A stretch of DNA of 64,000 nucleotides from Leptospirales bacterium (GTDB lineage: Bacteria > Spirochaetota > Leptospiria > Leptospirales > Leptonemataceae): positions 310,001 to 374,000 of the forward strand of contig JAIBBN010000001.1 of the NCBI GenBank assembly GCA_019694655.1, given 5' to 3'. The notes under the pieces were generated by a model. That model did no database searches. It was given only the letters and a program-made list of their open reading frames with translations, and was not told the DNA's origin. Shown piece by piece: positions 10,887 to 19,163 of this stretch (its first letter is position 1; every line of letters starts with the position of its first letter). The position numbers and the translations under genes are program-made.

Positions 10887-11005
10887 AATCAACCCCTTGC
10901 GCGGCCAGCGCCGGGCGCAACGATTCTGTTGCCGCGCAGCGCCTCGCGCGTCTATTGCTCTAACGAAGCAACGACCGCCTTCCGGTCAGTTGCAGGAGGC
11001 AAGAG

Positions 11006-11524
11006 ATGAGCAATGCGGCGCTGGCGCGAGCCACCCTTGGCGGCGGCTGTTTCTGGTGCCTGGAGGCGGTCTTCCAGCGTCAACCAGGGGTCAAACGCGT
11101 TCGGTCCGGATACGCTGGCGGAAAGATTGCCAACCCCGGCTACCGGCAGGTTTGCGCCGGAGACAGCGGCCACGCTGAAGTTGTCGAGATTGAGTTCGAT
11201 TCGAATGAAACAAGCTACGACAAACTGCTGGAGCTCTTCTGGGCCTGCCACGACCCGACCACGCTCAACCGTCAGGGTGCGGACGTCGGTACGCAATACC
11301 GATCCGTCATTTTTTACCATGACGAATCTCAGAAGCGGATGGCCGAGGCCTCTCGAGCTGCAGCGCAGTCGCACTTTGAGCGGCCCATCGTCACAGAGAT
11401 TTTGGCGGCGCCGACCTTCTATCCGGCGGAAGACTACCACCAGAATTACTATCAAGACAATCGCGCTCAGCCCTATTGCATGTATGTGATTCGTCCCAAG
11501 ATGGAGAAACTGGGATTGGAATAA
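11006..11524 (+). CDS. msrA: Peptide methionine sulfoxide reductase MsrA
   Basis: MsrA reduces the S-epimer of methionine sulfoxide in proteins, repairing oxidative damage. The signature GGGCFWCLEAVF places catalytic Cys15 in the normal position, with Cys18 close by. Typical later blocks are present: SGYAGG, a TYRSVIF-like QYRSVIFYHDE, and FYPAEDYHQNYY. The length of 172 residues is normal for a single-domain MsrA; there is no MsrB fusion. An AGGAGG ribosome site at about 10995-11000 fixes ATG 11006. The gene is divergent from the ATP-grasp-like gene and convergent with the ATPase gene at 11559. Confidence 0.96.
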   Translation: MSNAALARATLGGGCFWCLEAVFQRQPGVKRVRSGYAGGKIANPGYRQVCAGDSGHAEVVEIEFDSNETSYDKLLELFWACHDPTTLNRQGADVGTQYRSVIFYHDESQKRMAEASRAAAQSHFERPIVTEILAAPTFYPAEDYHQNYYQDNRAQPYCMYVIRPKMEKLGLE

Positions 11525-11558
11525 CGGCGGCCGCCATCGGGCGCCAGCGGCGGCGTTC

Positions 11559-12653
11559 TCAAGAACGTTGAGCGCTTTGTAAATCGCGCCGCCGCAATAC
11601 GAAGCCAATCTTGGTGCGGTCGGGATAGAATACAGGCTTCAGCGGTCGGCGATCCGGACTCAGGCGGCCAAGAATGCTCAAGACCAGATTGATGCCGAGT
11701 CCCGCGCCCTCGCGATAGGCGTCTGACTCAACCTGGCGCAAAGCCTCCTCGCTCAGCGGGAAATGCAGGCGATTCAACAGGCGCAGCTTTTCCAGGCCGC
11801 TGATCGTGGTGTAGTTCACCGCCCAGCATACTACGTGCTCGGGCATCGATTTGAAGTGCACGTCGAAGAAACTATCCGCAGCCCGCGCCAGCTCGGCCAG
11901 CCGCTCGTCGCCATGTAGCTCCAGTTCCTCGCGAAAAGCGGCGGCAAACTCCTTGCTTTCCGGCTGCCCCGACGACCCGATCTGTGCATCACGTTCCTTT
12001 TGAAAGACGCTCTTGTAAGTAGCCTTGGAGGCGTTGATCATCAATTCATTGAGGGCGGTAAATATCTCTCCCGCCAGGGCGCCCAGCTCCTGCTTGCGCA
12101 GCAGCATCTCCAGCAAATCGCGAATCAAAGCCGAGGTATCGGCGCCCAATCGGTAGGTGCGAACTGTAACCTGCCAGCTGAGATCGTGGACCTGCAGGCG
12201 CTCCGCTTCCGACTTGAGCTGCGTCCCCAGATCGCGACCGGGCGAGGTATGCCGCAGGTCTATCATCTTGATTGAGTTAAGAAAATTGACCTGCTCCTGA
12301 TGGAAGGGATCGCGCAGAAAACGCCGCGTGTCGGCGTCGTAGATCCATTTGCAATTTTCCAGCAGCTTGATGAAGTCTTCTCGATAGACAATCTTCAGAG
12401 TGGAGTCGAAAACAAACTTACCGTCATTTTCCAGCATCAATTCAAAGAACTCAACGACCCGTTCCTCGCTGCGTAGCTCGTGGATCAGCGCTTCAGCGGC
12501 GGCATGACGTGGAATGGCAATCACCGAGCCAAAGCCCGTCGCATGGCGAATGTCAAAGCCGCGGCTGACCTTCTGGGCCAGTTCATTGACCTGGTCGGAA
12601 TTCATTGAAACGCCGACCATTTCGGCAAAAAGCTTGCGGATCTCCCTGTTCAT
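11559..12653 (-). CDS. GHKL-type ATPase domain protein
   Basis: A 364-residue soluble protein with no membrane segment. The segment ALNELMINASKA (200-211) resembles the N-box of histidine kinase-like ATPases (E203, N207, K210), and GAGLGINLVLSIL near residue 325 resembles the G2 lid. No phospho-accepting His domain precedes it. The N-terminal 190 residues are helical and contain no domain I know. It could be an anti-sigma-type kinase, a regulatory ATPase, or a degenerate sensor partner. The final residues overlap a small palindrome at 11554-11567 where it converges with msrA. I am fairly confident of the ATPase reading and unsure of the role. Confidence 0.62.
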   Translation of the reverse strand: MNREIRKLFAEMVGVSMNSDQVNELAQKVSRGFDIRHATGFGSVIAIPRHAAAEALIHELRSEERVVEFFELMLENDGKFVFDSTLKIVYREDFIKLLENCKWIYDADTRRFLRDPFHQEQVNFLNSIKMIDLRHTSPGRDLGTQLKSEAERLQVHDLSWQVTVRTYRLGADTSALIRDLLEMLLRKQELGALAGEIFTALNELMINASKATYKSVFQKERDAQIGSSGQPESKEFAAAFREELELHGDERLAELARAADSFFDVHFKSMPEHVVCWAVNYTTISGLEKLRLLNRLHFPLSEEALRQVESDAYREGAGLGINLVLSILGRLSPDRRPLKPVFYPDRTKIGFVLRRRDLQSAQRS

Positions 12654-12776
12654 TCCACGATCCTGTCGGCGGCAATGCAGTCTCTGGACTGCTTTCGTAG
12701 TTTATCGACGCTTCCCGGGGGCCGCCGCAAGTCAGTTCTGGCGGAATTTGCGCTAAATCGGCGGAGGTGGGAAAGC

Positions 12777-13517
12777 ATGGGGCGACTTAAGACCAGAGGA
12801 TTCGAAGTTGGAGGCGCCGCGAGAAGAGCGATCCTTCTATCGCCTCCCGCCTGGCATCGACTGTGCTGTGCGACCATACTTTTGCCGGTGCTGTTGGCGG
12901 TCATGGCATTTGCGGGCTGCGTCAACATTCGGCGGGGGAGCGAGCCGCGGAGCGAGTGGTTCAGCGCGGCGCCGGCCAGCGCCCGCATCCCTCCGCCCGG
13001 CGCCACGATTGCGCTCTACATCTGGCCGCCAGAGGCCGGCGAGTTGATACCCCGCCTGCACCAGGAATTGCAAAACATGATCGCCAATGAATCCTCGCTG
13101 ATGGGTCGGCGGCTTGTCGTTTTTTCCTCGGCCTATCCGACGGACCTGACGCGCGCCGAGGCCCTCTTGCTGGCGCGACGACAGGGCGCCGGCTACGCAA
13201 TTTTCTGCAGCGTAGACCATCGCTACCATGCTGAGCCAAATTTGCCGTGGGCGGCTTTTGTTTCGCCGCTGGTTTTGCTCAGCAGTCCCAGTCACGATGC
13301 TGACATGACGGTAAAGATCGAATTGGAGCTGGCAGAAACAGAAAGCGGCGAAGCGCTCTTTCGCATCAACGGCGAGGGATCGGCCAATGGCTACTATCTA
13401 ACCGCCGCCGTCCATGAGCTGGCGCCCCGAAGCGATCTGTTTCCGCGCGCCGGTAAGTTGGCGCTGTCGCTCCTCGAAAGCCGCTACATTGCAACCATGC
13501 AGGCCGCCCGCCAATGA
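12777..13517 (+). CDS. Putative lipoprotein, first of a coupled pair
   Basis: A 246-residue product. ATG 12777 is chosen because ggaggtgg lies six bases upstream; the frame is open further 5' but lacks such a site. A basic N-terminus and a hydrophobic stretch end in AFAGC, a good lipobox. The mature part has an alpha/beta pattern: a strand (TIALYIWPP), a helix, RLVVFSS, then ARRQGAGYAIFCSVDH, and later ELAETESGEALFRINGEG. This pattern recalls lipoproteins of the LpoB/DUF799 type that sense or assemble envelope structures, but I cannot assign one. Its stop overlaps the next start (ATGA). Confidence 0.68.
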   Translation: MGRLKTRGFEVGGAARRAILLSPPAWHRLCCATILLPVLLAVMAFAGCVNIRRGSEPRSEWFSAAPASARIPPPGATIALYIWPPEAGELIPRLHQELQNMIANESSLMGRRLVVFSSAYPTDLTRAEALLLARRQGAGYAIFCSVDHRYHAEPNLPWAAFVSPLVLLSSPSHDADMTVKIELELAETESGEALFRINGEGSANGYYLTAAVHELAPRSDLFPRAGKLALSLLESRYIATMQAARQ

Positions 13518-14221
13518 CAGTGAAGACCCTCGGACGCCTGGCGCTCACAACAATAGCGATTGCGGGCGGAATGATCGCCTGCGCCGCCTGTCAGTCAAAG
13601 ATGAGTCGTAGCAGCCATGAAGCAGTCTGGCCAATCGCAATTGGCGCCGCTGAGCAGTCCGCGGCCAGCGGTCGCGTTTCCTTTTGCGACTCAAATCTTG
13701 CTCTTTTTGTGCCATCTGCCGCAAAAAATGTAGCGTCTCTGGAAATCGTCGCTGCATTGCATGGCGAGCTGAACGCTCTGGCGGCCGCCTGTGCGCAGCC
13801 GCCCCGCATTGTGCTCCTGCAAGCAGCGCCCGCGGACGCTCGCTCCGCCATGGAATTCGCCCTCAGGCAGGCCAGGGACCAGGGTTACGAGCGCGCGCTG
13901 CTATTTGGCTGGCGTATGAGTATTCAATCCTTGAGCAGTCCTTTCACGGACCCGAAGCAAAGCTGTCTGGCGCCTTACTCTGACGCTCTGTCGCGAACCC
14001 GGCTCTGGCTGCACTACGAACTGACTCTGGTCGACTCCAGAAGCGCAGAAGCCTGGCTGGCGGTAGCGGGCGAGAGCTTTGTTGAGGACAATGGTGCTGG
14101 CGCTGCCATGGAGCGATCGTTGCTGGAGCAGGCCTCCAGCGCGGCGTTGCAAGAGCTGCTGCGCGGCCTGCGCTTCGCTTTGTTCCGCGATGCGGCAAGT
14201 TTGCAAAATGCAGCCCGTTGA
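13514..14221 (+). CDS. Putative lipoprotein, second of a coupled pair
   Basis: A 235-residue product starting inside the stop of the previous gene (ATGA), so translation is probably coupled. An N-terminal hydrophobic stretch runs into IACAAC, with either Cys a candidate for lipidation. The mature region repeats the layout of its neighbour: a strand with LALFVPS, RIVLLQAAP, ARDQGYERALLFGW, then LTLVDSRSAEAWLAVAGES. The two are probably diverged duplicates; overall identity looks low by eye. It ends one base before the stop of the convergent DUF4105 gene. Function is unknown; an envelope role is likely from the lipobox. Confidence 0.66.
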   Translation: MTVKTLGRLALTTIAIAGGMIACAACQSKMSRSSHEAVWPIAIGAAEQSAASGRVSFCDSNLALFVPSAAKNVASLEIVAALHGELNALAAACAQPPRIVLLQAAPADARSAMEFALRQARDQGYERALLFGWRMSIQSLSSPFTDPKQSCLAPYSDALSRTRLWLHYELTLVDSRSAEAWLAVAGESFVEDNGAGAAMERSLLEQASSAALQELLRGLRFALFRDAASLQNAAR

Positions 14222-14222
14222 G

Positions 14223-15557
14223 CTACGCTTCTGCAGCGGACAGCAGGCGTCGATAGCGCAAGAAGATCAAGTACTGGATGCCCAGTGCGGGCAGGGCAAA
14301 GGCCAGGGCGCTGCGTGGCGCAAGGCCGGTCAGGGCGCAAATTGCGGCCAGCGCTGGCGGAAAGGTTAGATAGAAGTTGAGCTTCAACTTCCATACATTC
14401 CAGCGCGGACTTCTCCAGAAGAACTCCAGAAAGGGTATCAGCCACAGAAAGGGCGGATAGCACAATACATTCCAGTTATTGTCCATCGATTCATGATCCG
14501 CACCCAGCCACAAAAATAGCAAGAGCGCTCCCAGCAGTCCGGCGCCCATGTGATGTGCTTTGCGGGTCAGTGCGCCAAATACAACAGCGCCCCGTCGCTT
14601 GATCTGCCAGGCCGGCCAGGCAAAACACAGCGCCAGCAGCAAACCGTAGAGCGCCCCCCAGGTCAGCCAGGGCGCAAGACGCACGCTCTGGTCCAGCGGC
14701 AGTGAAGCGGAGGGCAATGCTAATTGTATTGGCCCTACCCTCGACTCCAGATGTTCCTCTGTGCGCAGTTGATCCAGACGCTGCATCAATTCTTCCGGCA
14801 AGAACAGGCGTTGCCAGACGGTAATCGGATCATCGACCAGCGCACCCTGGATCAGATTCACCGCCAGCCAGTAGAAAGGCGAGAGCGACTTTACAGGCCA
14901 GCTCAGCGTCTTCTCCGCTCCGGAACTGCGAAAGCTGTGCTCTGTCGCCTCCGGTCCGAAACGCGCCTTCAAGCGGCCGTCGAGCAGTCCATCGATAAGA
15001 TCGCGAATGCGCGTGGTACAGTTGTCGGTATAGTGATTGTAGCGATAGACGCGGTTCTCTGGCCGGTAGTTCGTCAGGAGTTTGAGCAGCAACGCCTGAG
15101 CTTCCGCATCGCTCAGCAGCAATTGCTGTGCATAGATGCGCCGGTTTTCATAGCGCTGATAGAACAGAAAGGTGCGCAGCAAAGGATCTACGCCCAGTTC
15201 ATATTGCGGCTGGTTGCGCAAGAAGCGTTCAAAAAAGCGATCATCAAATTGAAAGCGGCCAAAATCGAAGACCAGATCGCGATCATGCGCGGCGTCGTAA
15301 ATGCGAAGCGCCGTATGGCCCCAAACGGAGTAGGGCGCTGCGCCAGGCTCAATCGTAAAGAGATCCACTCGAAATCGATGGCCGGCCAGCGGCCGCAGTC
15401 CAGCCGGAGGCGGCGAACGAAAATTGAGCAGAGTTTGCTGCAAATCCTGCAGTTCCTGCGGCGAGTTTGATAGCGTCTGCGTCAGCTCGTCGGGCGCCGC
15501 CGCCAGGCTGTGCCATCCGCAGGAGAAAAAGATGATAAGGACCAGAAGACGCTTCAT
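14223..15557 (-). CDS. DUF4105/Lnb-N-like periplasmic domain with C-terminal membrane part
   Basis: A 444-residue protein with a cleavable-looking signal peptide (residues 1-21), then a domain with the DUF4105 hallmarks: a SVWGHTALRIYD block and YNHYTDNCTTRIRDLID, whose Cys and His fit the papain-like fold proposed for this family. From about residue 295 there are four to five hydrophobic segments, ending in an aromatic-rich tail. This matches the Lnb_N periplasmic domain plus membrane anchor seen in other Gram-negatives. Substrate is unknown. Its start overlaps the stop of the acyltransferase gene upstream by four bases, which suggests a joint role in envelope lipids or lipoproteins. Confidence 0.75.
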   Translation of the reverse strand: MKRLLVLIIFFSCGWHSLAAAPDELTQTLSNSPQELQDLQQTLLNFRSPPPAGLRPLAGHRFRVDLFTIEPGAAPYSVWGHTALRIYDAAHDRDLVFDFGRFQFDDRFFERFLRNQPQYELGVDPLLRTFLFYQRYENRRIYAQQLLLSDAEAQALLLKLLTNYRPENRVYRYNHYTDNCTTRIRDLIDGLLDGRLKARFGPEATEHSFRSSGAEKTLSWPVKSLSPFYWLAVNLIQGALVDDPITVWQRLFLPEELMQRLDQLRTEEHLESRVGPIQLALPSASLPLDQSVRLAPWLTWGALYGLLLALCFAWPAWQIKRRGAVVFGALTRKAHHMGAGLLGALLLFLWLGADHESMDNNWNVLCYPPFLWLIPFLEFFWRSPRWNVWKLKLNFYLTFPPALAAICALTGLAPRSALAFALPALGIQYLIFLRYRRLLSAAEA

Positions 15558-16297
15558 GTTGAAACCATTCCTGTTTCTTTTTGCTTTTGATGCATGCGTC
15601 TGCGTATTTCGGCGGAGATTGCTGGAACTGATTCGGCGTCCGGCCGCCCGGAATACTCGACGATATCCAGCGGCGCCAGAAAGGAAACGCGCACTGAGCG
15701 ATATTGAATGCGGTGTGGAATGCGCGCCACTTCTTCCGGCAGGCCCAGCATCGATCGCAGCCGCGCCGGCAACGGAATAGTTTCCAGGCTTTCGTCCAGC
15801 GGGGTCAACACAAAGGGAACAATGGGCGCCTTGCCGCGCAGTGCGAAGATGCCGAAGCCATCGTGGAAGGGCGCCATCGGCGCTGTAAAGTCGTTGCGCA
15901 CCATGTAGTCGTGGCCCTCGGGAAAAATCCCAAGCAATTCTCCATTCTTGAGCGAGGCCATGATGCGCTTGATCGAGGACACGGCCACAGCGCCATCAAT
16001 TTGCATAGGAATCACCCCCGTGTCCCGCACCAGATTCTTCATGATCGGGATACGTTCGGTATACTCGGCGGCCACCCACGAAATGTAGCGCGGTACAACT
16101 GAGGCGACGATAAAGGGGTCCATATCGGAGCGATGGTTGCCGACCAGTACAGCGGGCCCCTGCAGCGGAATATGTTCCAGTCCCTCTGGCTGGATATCAA
16201 CCATGAAATCCAGTATGGGCTTCACCAGATTCTTGATCGATTGGAAGGCGTCCTTTTCTTCTTCAAGCGCCACGGCCCCTGGAGTGGCGTTTTCCAT
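15554..16297 (-). CDS. 1-acyl-sn-glycerol-3-phosphate acyltransferase family protein
   Basis: A 247-residue PlsC-family acyltransferase that transfers an acyl chain from acyl-ACP or acyl-CoA to a lysophospholipid-type acceptor at the inner membrane. The catalytic HX4D motif is H55-D60 (NHRSDMD), and the second block is GIFPEGH. There is no clear long membrane helix; association may be peripheral. It is the first gene of a two-gene unit with the DUF4105 gene, overlapping it at ATGA (15554-15557). Whether it is the main lysophosphatidate acyltransferase cannot be decided, as a second, longer family member lies at 49701-51314. Confidence 0.88.
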   Translation of the reverse strand: MENATPGAVALEEEKDAFQSIKNLVKPILDFMVDIQPEGLEHIPLQGPAVLVGNHRSDMDPFIVASVVPRYISWVAAEYTERIPIMKNLVRDTGVIPMQIDGAVAVSSIKRIMASLKNGELLGIFPEGHDYMVRNDFTAPMAPFHDGFGIFALRGKAPIVPFVLTPLDESLETIPLPARLRSMLGLPEEVARIPHRIQYRSVRVSFLAPLDIVEYSGRPDAESVPAISAEIRRRMHQKQKETGMVST

Positions 16298-16386
16298 GCG
16301 GCGCCAGTCAAATCAAATTGGCCTCGGGCAGCGCCGGGGTACAGGATTGGGCTTCAGGGCGCGCGCTCCGGATCGATACTAAAGAA

Positions 16387-17637
16387 GTGAGGCGACGCCG
16401 GACTTCTCCTGGAAGCGCACACAGGTCGGGCGCGTTTCGGGCCCTGCTTGCGCCAATGCTTATGCTGCTGTCCATCGGGCCCCTGAGGGCGCAGAGCGTG
16501 GATGCAGCCGATACTGCGCTGAGTCCGGATCCCGAAGAGCTCACGCGACAGCAGGAGCGCATCGACCTTTTGCTGCGTGAGGATTGGATTGGCGAAGAAT
16601 CGCAGCGCGCCCGCGGCTTTGCGGCGCGTTTGAGTCGCGCACTGGAAGCCCCGCGCACCTGGCATCGCGTCCTCGATCAAAGCGGCCGTCGCTTCGAAAT
16701 CAACCAACAGGGCGCTTTGCGTTTTGATCCTTACCAGGGCAACTGGCGGCCAGCTATCCCCGACCTGCGCGACGCTCCGCTACATCTGGAAGAGGCGGCG
16801 ACCCTCTGGCGCGAGGGATTGAAGGAGGAGGCCATGCTGCTGTGGAAGGCGTTGCGCGCCATGTCCATGTTTGAAGAGCGTCCTTCGGCTGCCCTGCGGC
16901 TGGCAGCGGCGGCAGCGGCGCAGCGTATCAATCAGGCGGCGGAGCGCGACGACTTTGCCGCTTACGATCTGGCCAGCGATCCCTTTGTGTATCGAGCCGA
17001 TGATGGTCGACAAACGGTAGTACTCAGCGAGCGCTTTTCGTGGCGGCTACGCCTGGATGGCGTCTGGCGCTTCATGCGCGCCGAAGATGCGGCTACTCTG
17101 CAACTCGACCCGCTTCAGGCCGCGGTCTATCTGGGCCGCGATGGCTTTGCTTTGACGATTCGCTCTACAATCTGGGATCGCGATCGCCGCTTTCCAGCAC
17201 TTGACGAATTCATTCTCGATCGTGATCTGAAGCGCGGCCTGGACCGCCAGCTGAAGGAGGCTCTGCGCTTTGAACGGCGTTTATCGGCCTTGCACGGCAT
17301 GCGCTGCGATACGGCCCCAGGTCCTGATCGACGCCTGCGCCGGACTTCGAGGCAGCGCGGCGACGGTTATTGCGCGGTGCTGGAGAGTTCTTTAAGCGAC
17401 CGCTACCGACCGCAAGCGCCGCCACTGTTGCGTTTCGACGAAGAGGACCTCGCGGCTTCTCCGTCGCCGGAAGGCCAGCGGGATTTCAAGTTCATCGAGT
17501 ACTACCTGCTGCGGCCCAATCGCGGCCTGTCTGTGGAGCTGCGCTATGAGTCGGCTCAACGCGACCAGGCCCTGGAGATCTTTCGCTCTCTGCTGGAAAC
17601 GGCGCGCTTCGGCGATCTCTATTCGCGATCGAATTGA
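16387..17637 (+). CDS. Exported protein of unknown function
   Basis: About 416 residues from GTG 16387, which gives a signal peptide: an Arg-rich start, the hydrophobic run ALLAPMLMLLSIG and a cleavage-like LRAQ. A longer frame from TTG 16318 and a shorter one from ATG 16456 are possible; no good ribosome site separates them. The mature part is rich in Arg, Glu and Leu, with a helical middle (residues 140-210, LEEAATLWREGLKEEA and an Ala-rich run) like a TPR-type hairpin, followed by a beta-rich half. Two cysteines lie in the last third. It reads away from plsC and toward fumC. No family recognised. Confidence 0.6.
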   Translation: MRRRRTSPGSAHRSGAFRALLAPMLMLLSIGPLRAQSVDAADTALSPDPEELTRQQERIDLLLREDWIGEESQRARGFAARLSRALEAPRTWHRVLDQSGRRFEINQQGALRFDPYQGNWRPAIPDLRDAPLHLEEAATLWREGLKEEAMLLWKALRAMSMFEERPSAALRLAAAAAAQRINQAAERDDFAAYDLASDPFVYRADDGRQTVVLSERFSWRLRLDGVWRFMRAEDAATLQLDPLQAAVYLGRDGFALTIRSTIWDRDRRFPALDEFILDRDLKRGLDRQLKEALRFERRLSALHGMRCDTAPGPDRRLRRTSRQRGDGYCAVLESSLSDRYRPQAPPLLRFDEEDLAASPSPEGQRDFKFIEYYLLRPNRGLSVELRYESAQRDQALEIFRSLLETARFGDLYSRSN

Positions 17638-17667
17638 CGTCCCAAAAGCGGCAAGCAAGCTGTGCGC

Positions 17668-19062
17668 ATGTCGCAATACCGCATTGAGAAAGACACCATG
17701 GGCGAGGTGCAAGTGCCCGCCGATCGATACTGGGGCGCTCAAACGCAGCGTTCGCTGATGAATTTTAAGATTGGGCACGATCATTTTCCGCGTGAAATGG
17801 TGCGCGCGCTTGGCGTATTGAAAAAGGCCGCAGCGCAGACAAATAAGGAGCTCGGTATTCTGCCCGCGGACAAGGCTGACTTGATCATTCGCGCGGCTGA
17901 CGAGGTAATCGAGGGAAAACTGGACGATCATTTTCCGCTGGTGATCTGGCAAACTGGCTCTGGCACACAGACCAACATGAATACTAACGAAGTGATTTCC
18001 AACCGCGCCATCGAGATGGCCGGCGGAGAACGCGGTTCAAAGACGCCTGTTCATCCCAACGATCATGTCAACTGTGCCCAGTCTTCCAACGATACCTTCC
18101 CGACGGCCATGCACATCGCTGCCGGCGAGCGGGTTGTTGGCCATCTGATTCCTGCGGTCAAACAGCTGCACGACACTCTGCGAAAGAAAAGCGATGAGTT
18201 CAAGGACATCATTAAAATTGGCCGCACGCACCTGATGGATGCCACACCGCTGACGCTGGGACAGGAGTTTTCCGGCTATGTTTCCATGCTGCAACATGCC
18301 GTGGAGCGCCTGGAGCGCGCGCTGCCTGGCATTTACGAGCTGGCGCTTGGCGGCACTGCCGTTGGCACCGGACTCAATACGCACCCCGAATTTGCCGTGA
18401 AGGCCGCTGCTCAGATTGCAAAGTTGACCGGTCTGCCCTTTGTTTCCGCGCCCAACAAATTTGAATCGCTTGCCTCGCATGGCGCGCTGGTCGAATGCAG
18501 CGGCGCGCTCAAGACGCTGGCCTGCGACTTGATGAAGATTGCCAATGATATTCGCTGGCTGGCCAGCGGACCGCGCTGCGGCCTGGGCGAGCTGCACATA
18601 CCGGACAATGAACCCGGATCTTCGATTATGCCAGGCAAGGTCAATCCAACGCAAAGCGAGGCAATGACCATGGTCTGCGCCCAGGTGATTGGCAATGACG
18701 TGGCCGTTAACGTAGGCGGCAGCTCTGGCAATTTTGAACTCAATGTCTTCAAGCCTTTGATCATATTCAATGTGCTTAATTCTATTCGGCTGCTGGGCGA
18801 CGCCTGCCTGAGTTTCAATGAAAAATGCGCTGTGGGAATTGAGGCCCTGCGACCAAATATCCAGAAGCACCTGGAGAGCTCATTGATGCTGGTGACAGCC
18901 CTGAATCCGCATATTGGATACGATAACGCCGCAAAGATTGCCAAGCACGCTCACAAGGAGGGCCTCACCTTGCGCGAGGCGGCCATCGGCCTCGGTCTGG
19001 TCAAATCCGAAGACTTCGATGCCTTTGTGCGTCCGGAAAACATGGTGCAGCCGGGGCTCTAA
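17668..19062 (+). CDS. fumC: Fumarate hydratase, class II
   Basis: Class II (iron-free) fumarase, a homotetramer that interconverts fumarate and malate in the citric acid cycle. The family signature [13 protein letters not shown] is intact and contains the catalytic serine loop. Other conserved blocks are [33 protein letters not shown] and [22 protein letters not shown]. At about 464 residues the length is standard. ATG 17668 is chosen over GTG 17662 because the family starts with a [20 protein letters not shown] N-terminus. A strong hairpin with eight Ts follows the stop, so this is probably a single-gene or last-gene transcript. Confidence 0.97.
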   Translation: MSQYRIEKDTMGEVQVPADRYWGAQTQRSLMNFKIGHDHFPREMVRALGVLKKAAAQTNKELGILPADKADLIIRAADEVIEGKLDDHFPLVIWQTGSGTQTNMNTNEVISNRAIEMAGGERGSKTPVHPNDHVNCAQSSNDTFPTAMHIAAGERVVGHLIPAVKQLHDTLRKKSDEFKDIIKIGRTHLMDATPLTLGQEFSGYVSMLQHAVERLERALPGIYELALGGTAVGTGLNTHPEFAVKAAAQIAKLTGLPFVSAPNKFESLASHGALVECSGALKTLACDLMKIANDIRWLASGPRCGLGELHIPDNEPGSSIMPGKVNPTQSEAMTMVCAQVIGNDVAVNVGGSSGNFELNVFKPLIIFNVLNSIRLLGDACLSFNEKCAVGIEALRPNIQKHLESSLMLVTALNPHIGYDNAAKIAKHAHKEGLTLREAAIGLGLVKSEDFDAFVRPENMVQPGL

Positions 19063-19071
19063 GCGGCCGCT

Positions 19072-19129
19072 CTGGCGGCGCTTTCTGGCCTCTATCAGGC
19101 GCCAGTTGCGCCGCCAGGCAATTTTTTTT
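19072..19129 (+). terminator. Intrinsic terminator of fumC
   Basis: A perfect 10-base stem (ctggcggcgc at 19072-19081 with gcgccgccag at 19108-19117) encloses a smaller stem (ctggc 19085-19089 with gccag 19101-19105). Eight Ts follow at 19122-19129. It starts 10 bases after the fumC stop and isolates fumC from the cyclase gene downstream. Confidence 0.88.
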
Positions 19130-19163
19130 GTAAGAGCGCCGCTCGTGGTGCGACTGTTTCAGC

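Noticed and set aside
11554-11567. Palindrome cgttctcaagaacg as a LexA-like operator
   Set aside because: It lies across the end of a coding gene between convergent genes, where no promoter is expected; the stem is only six bases.
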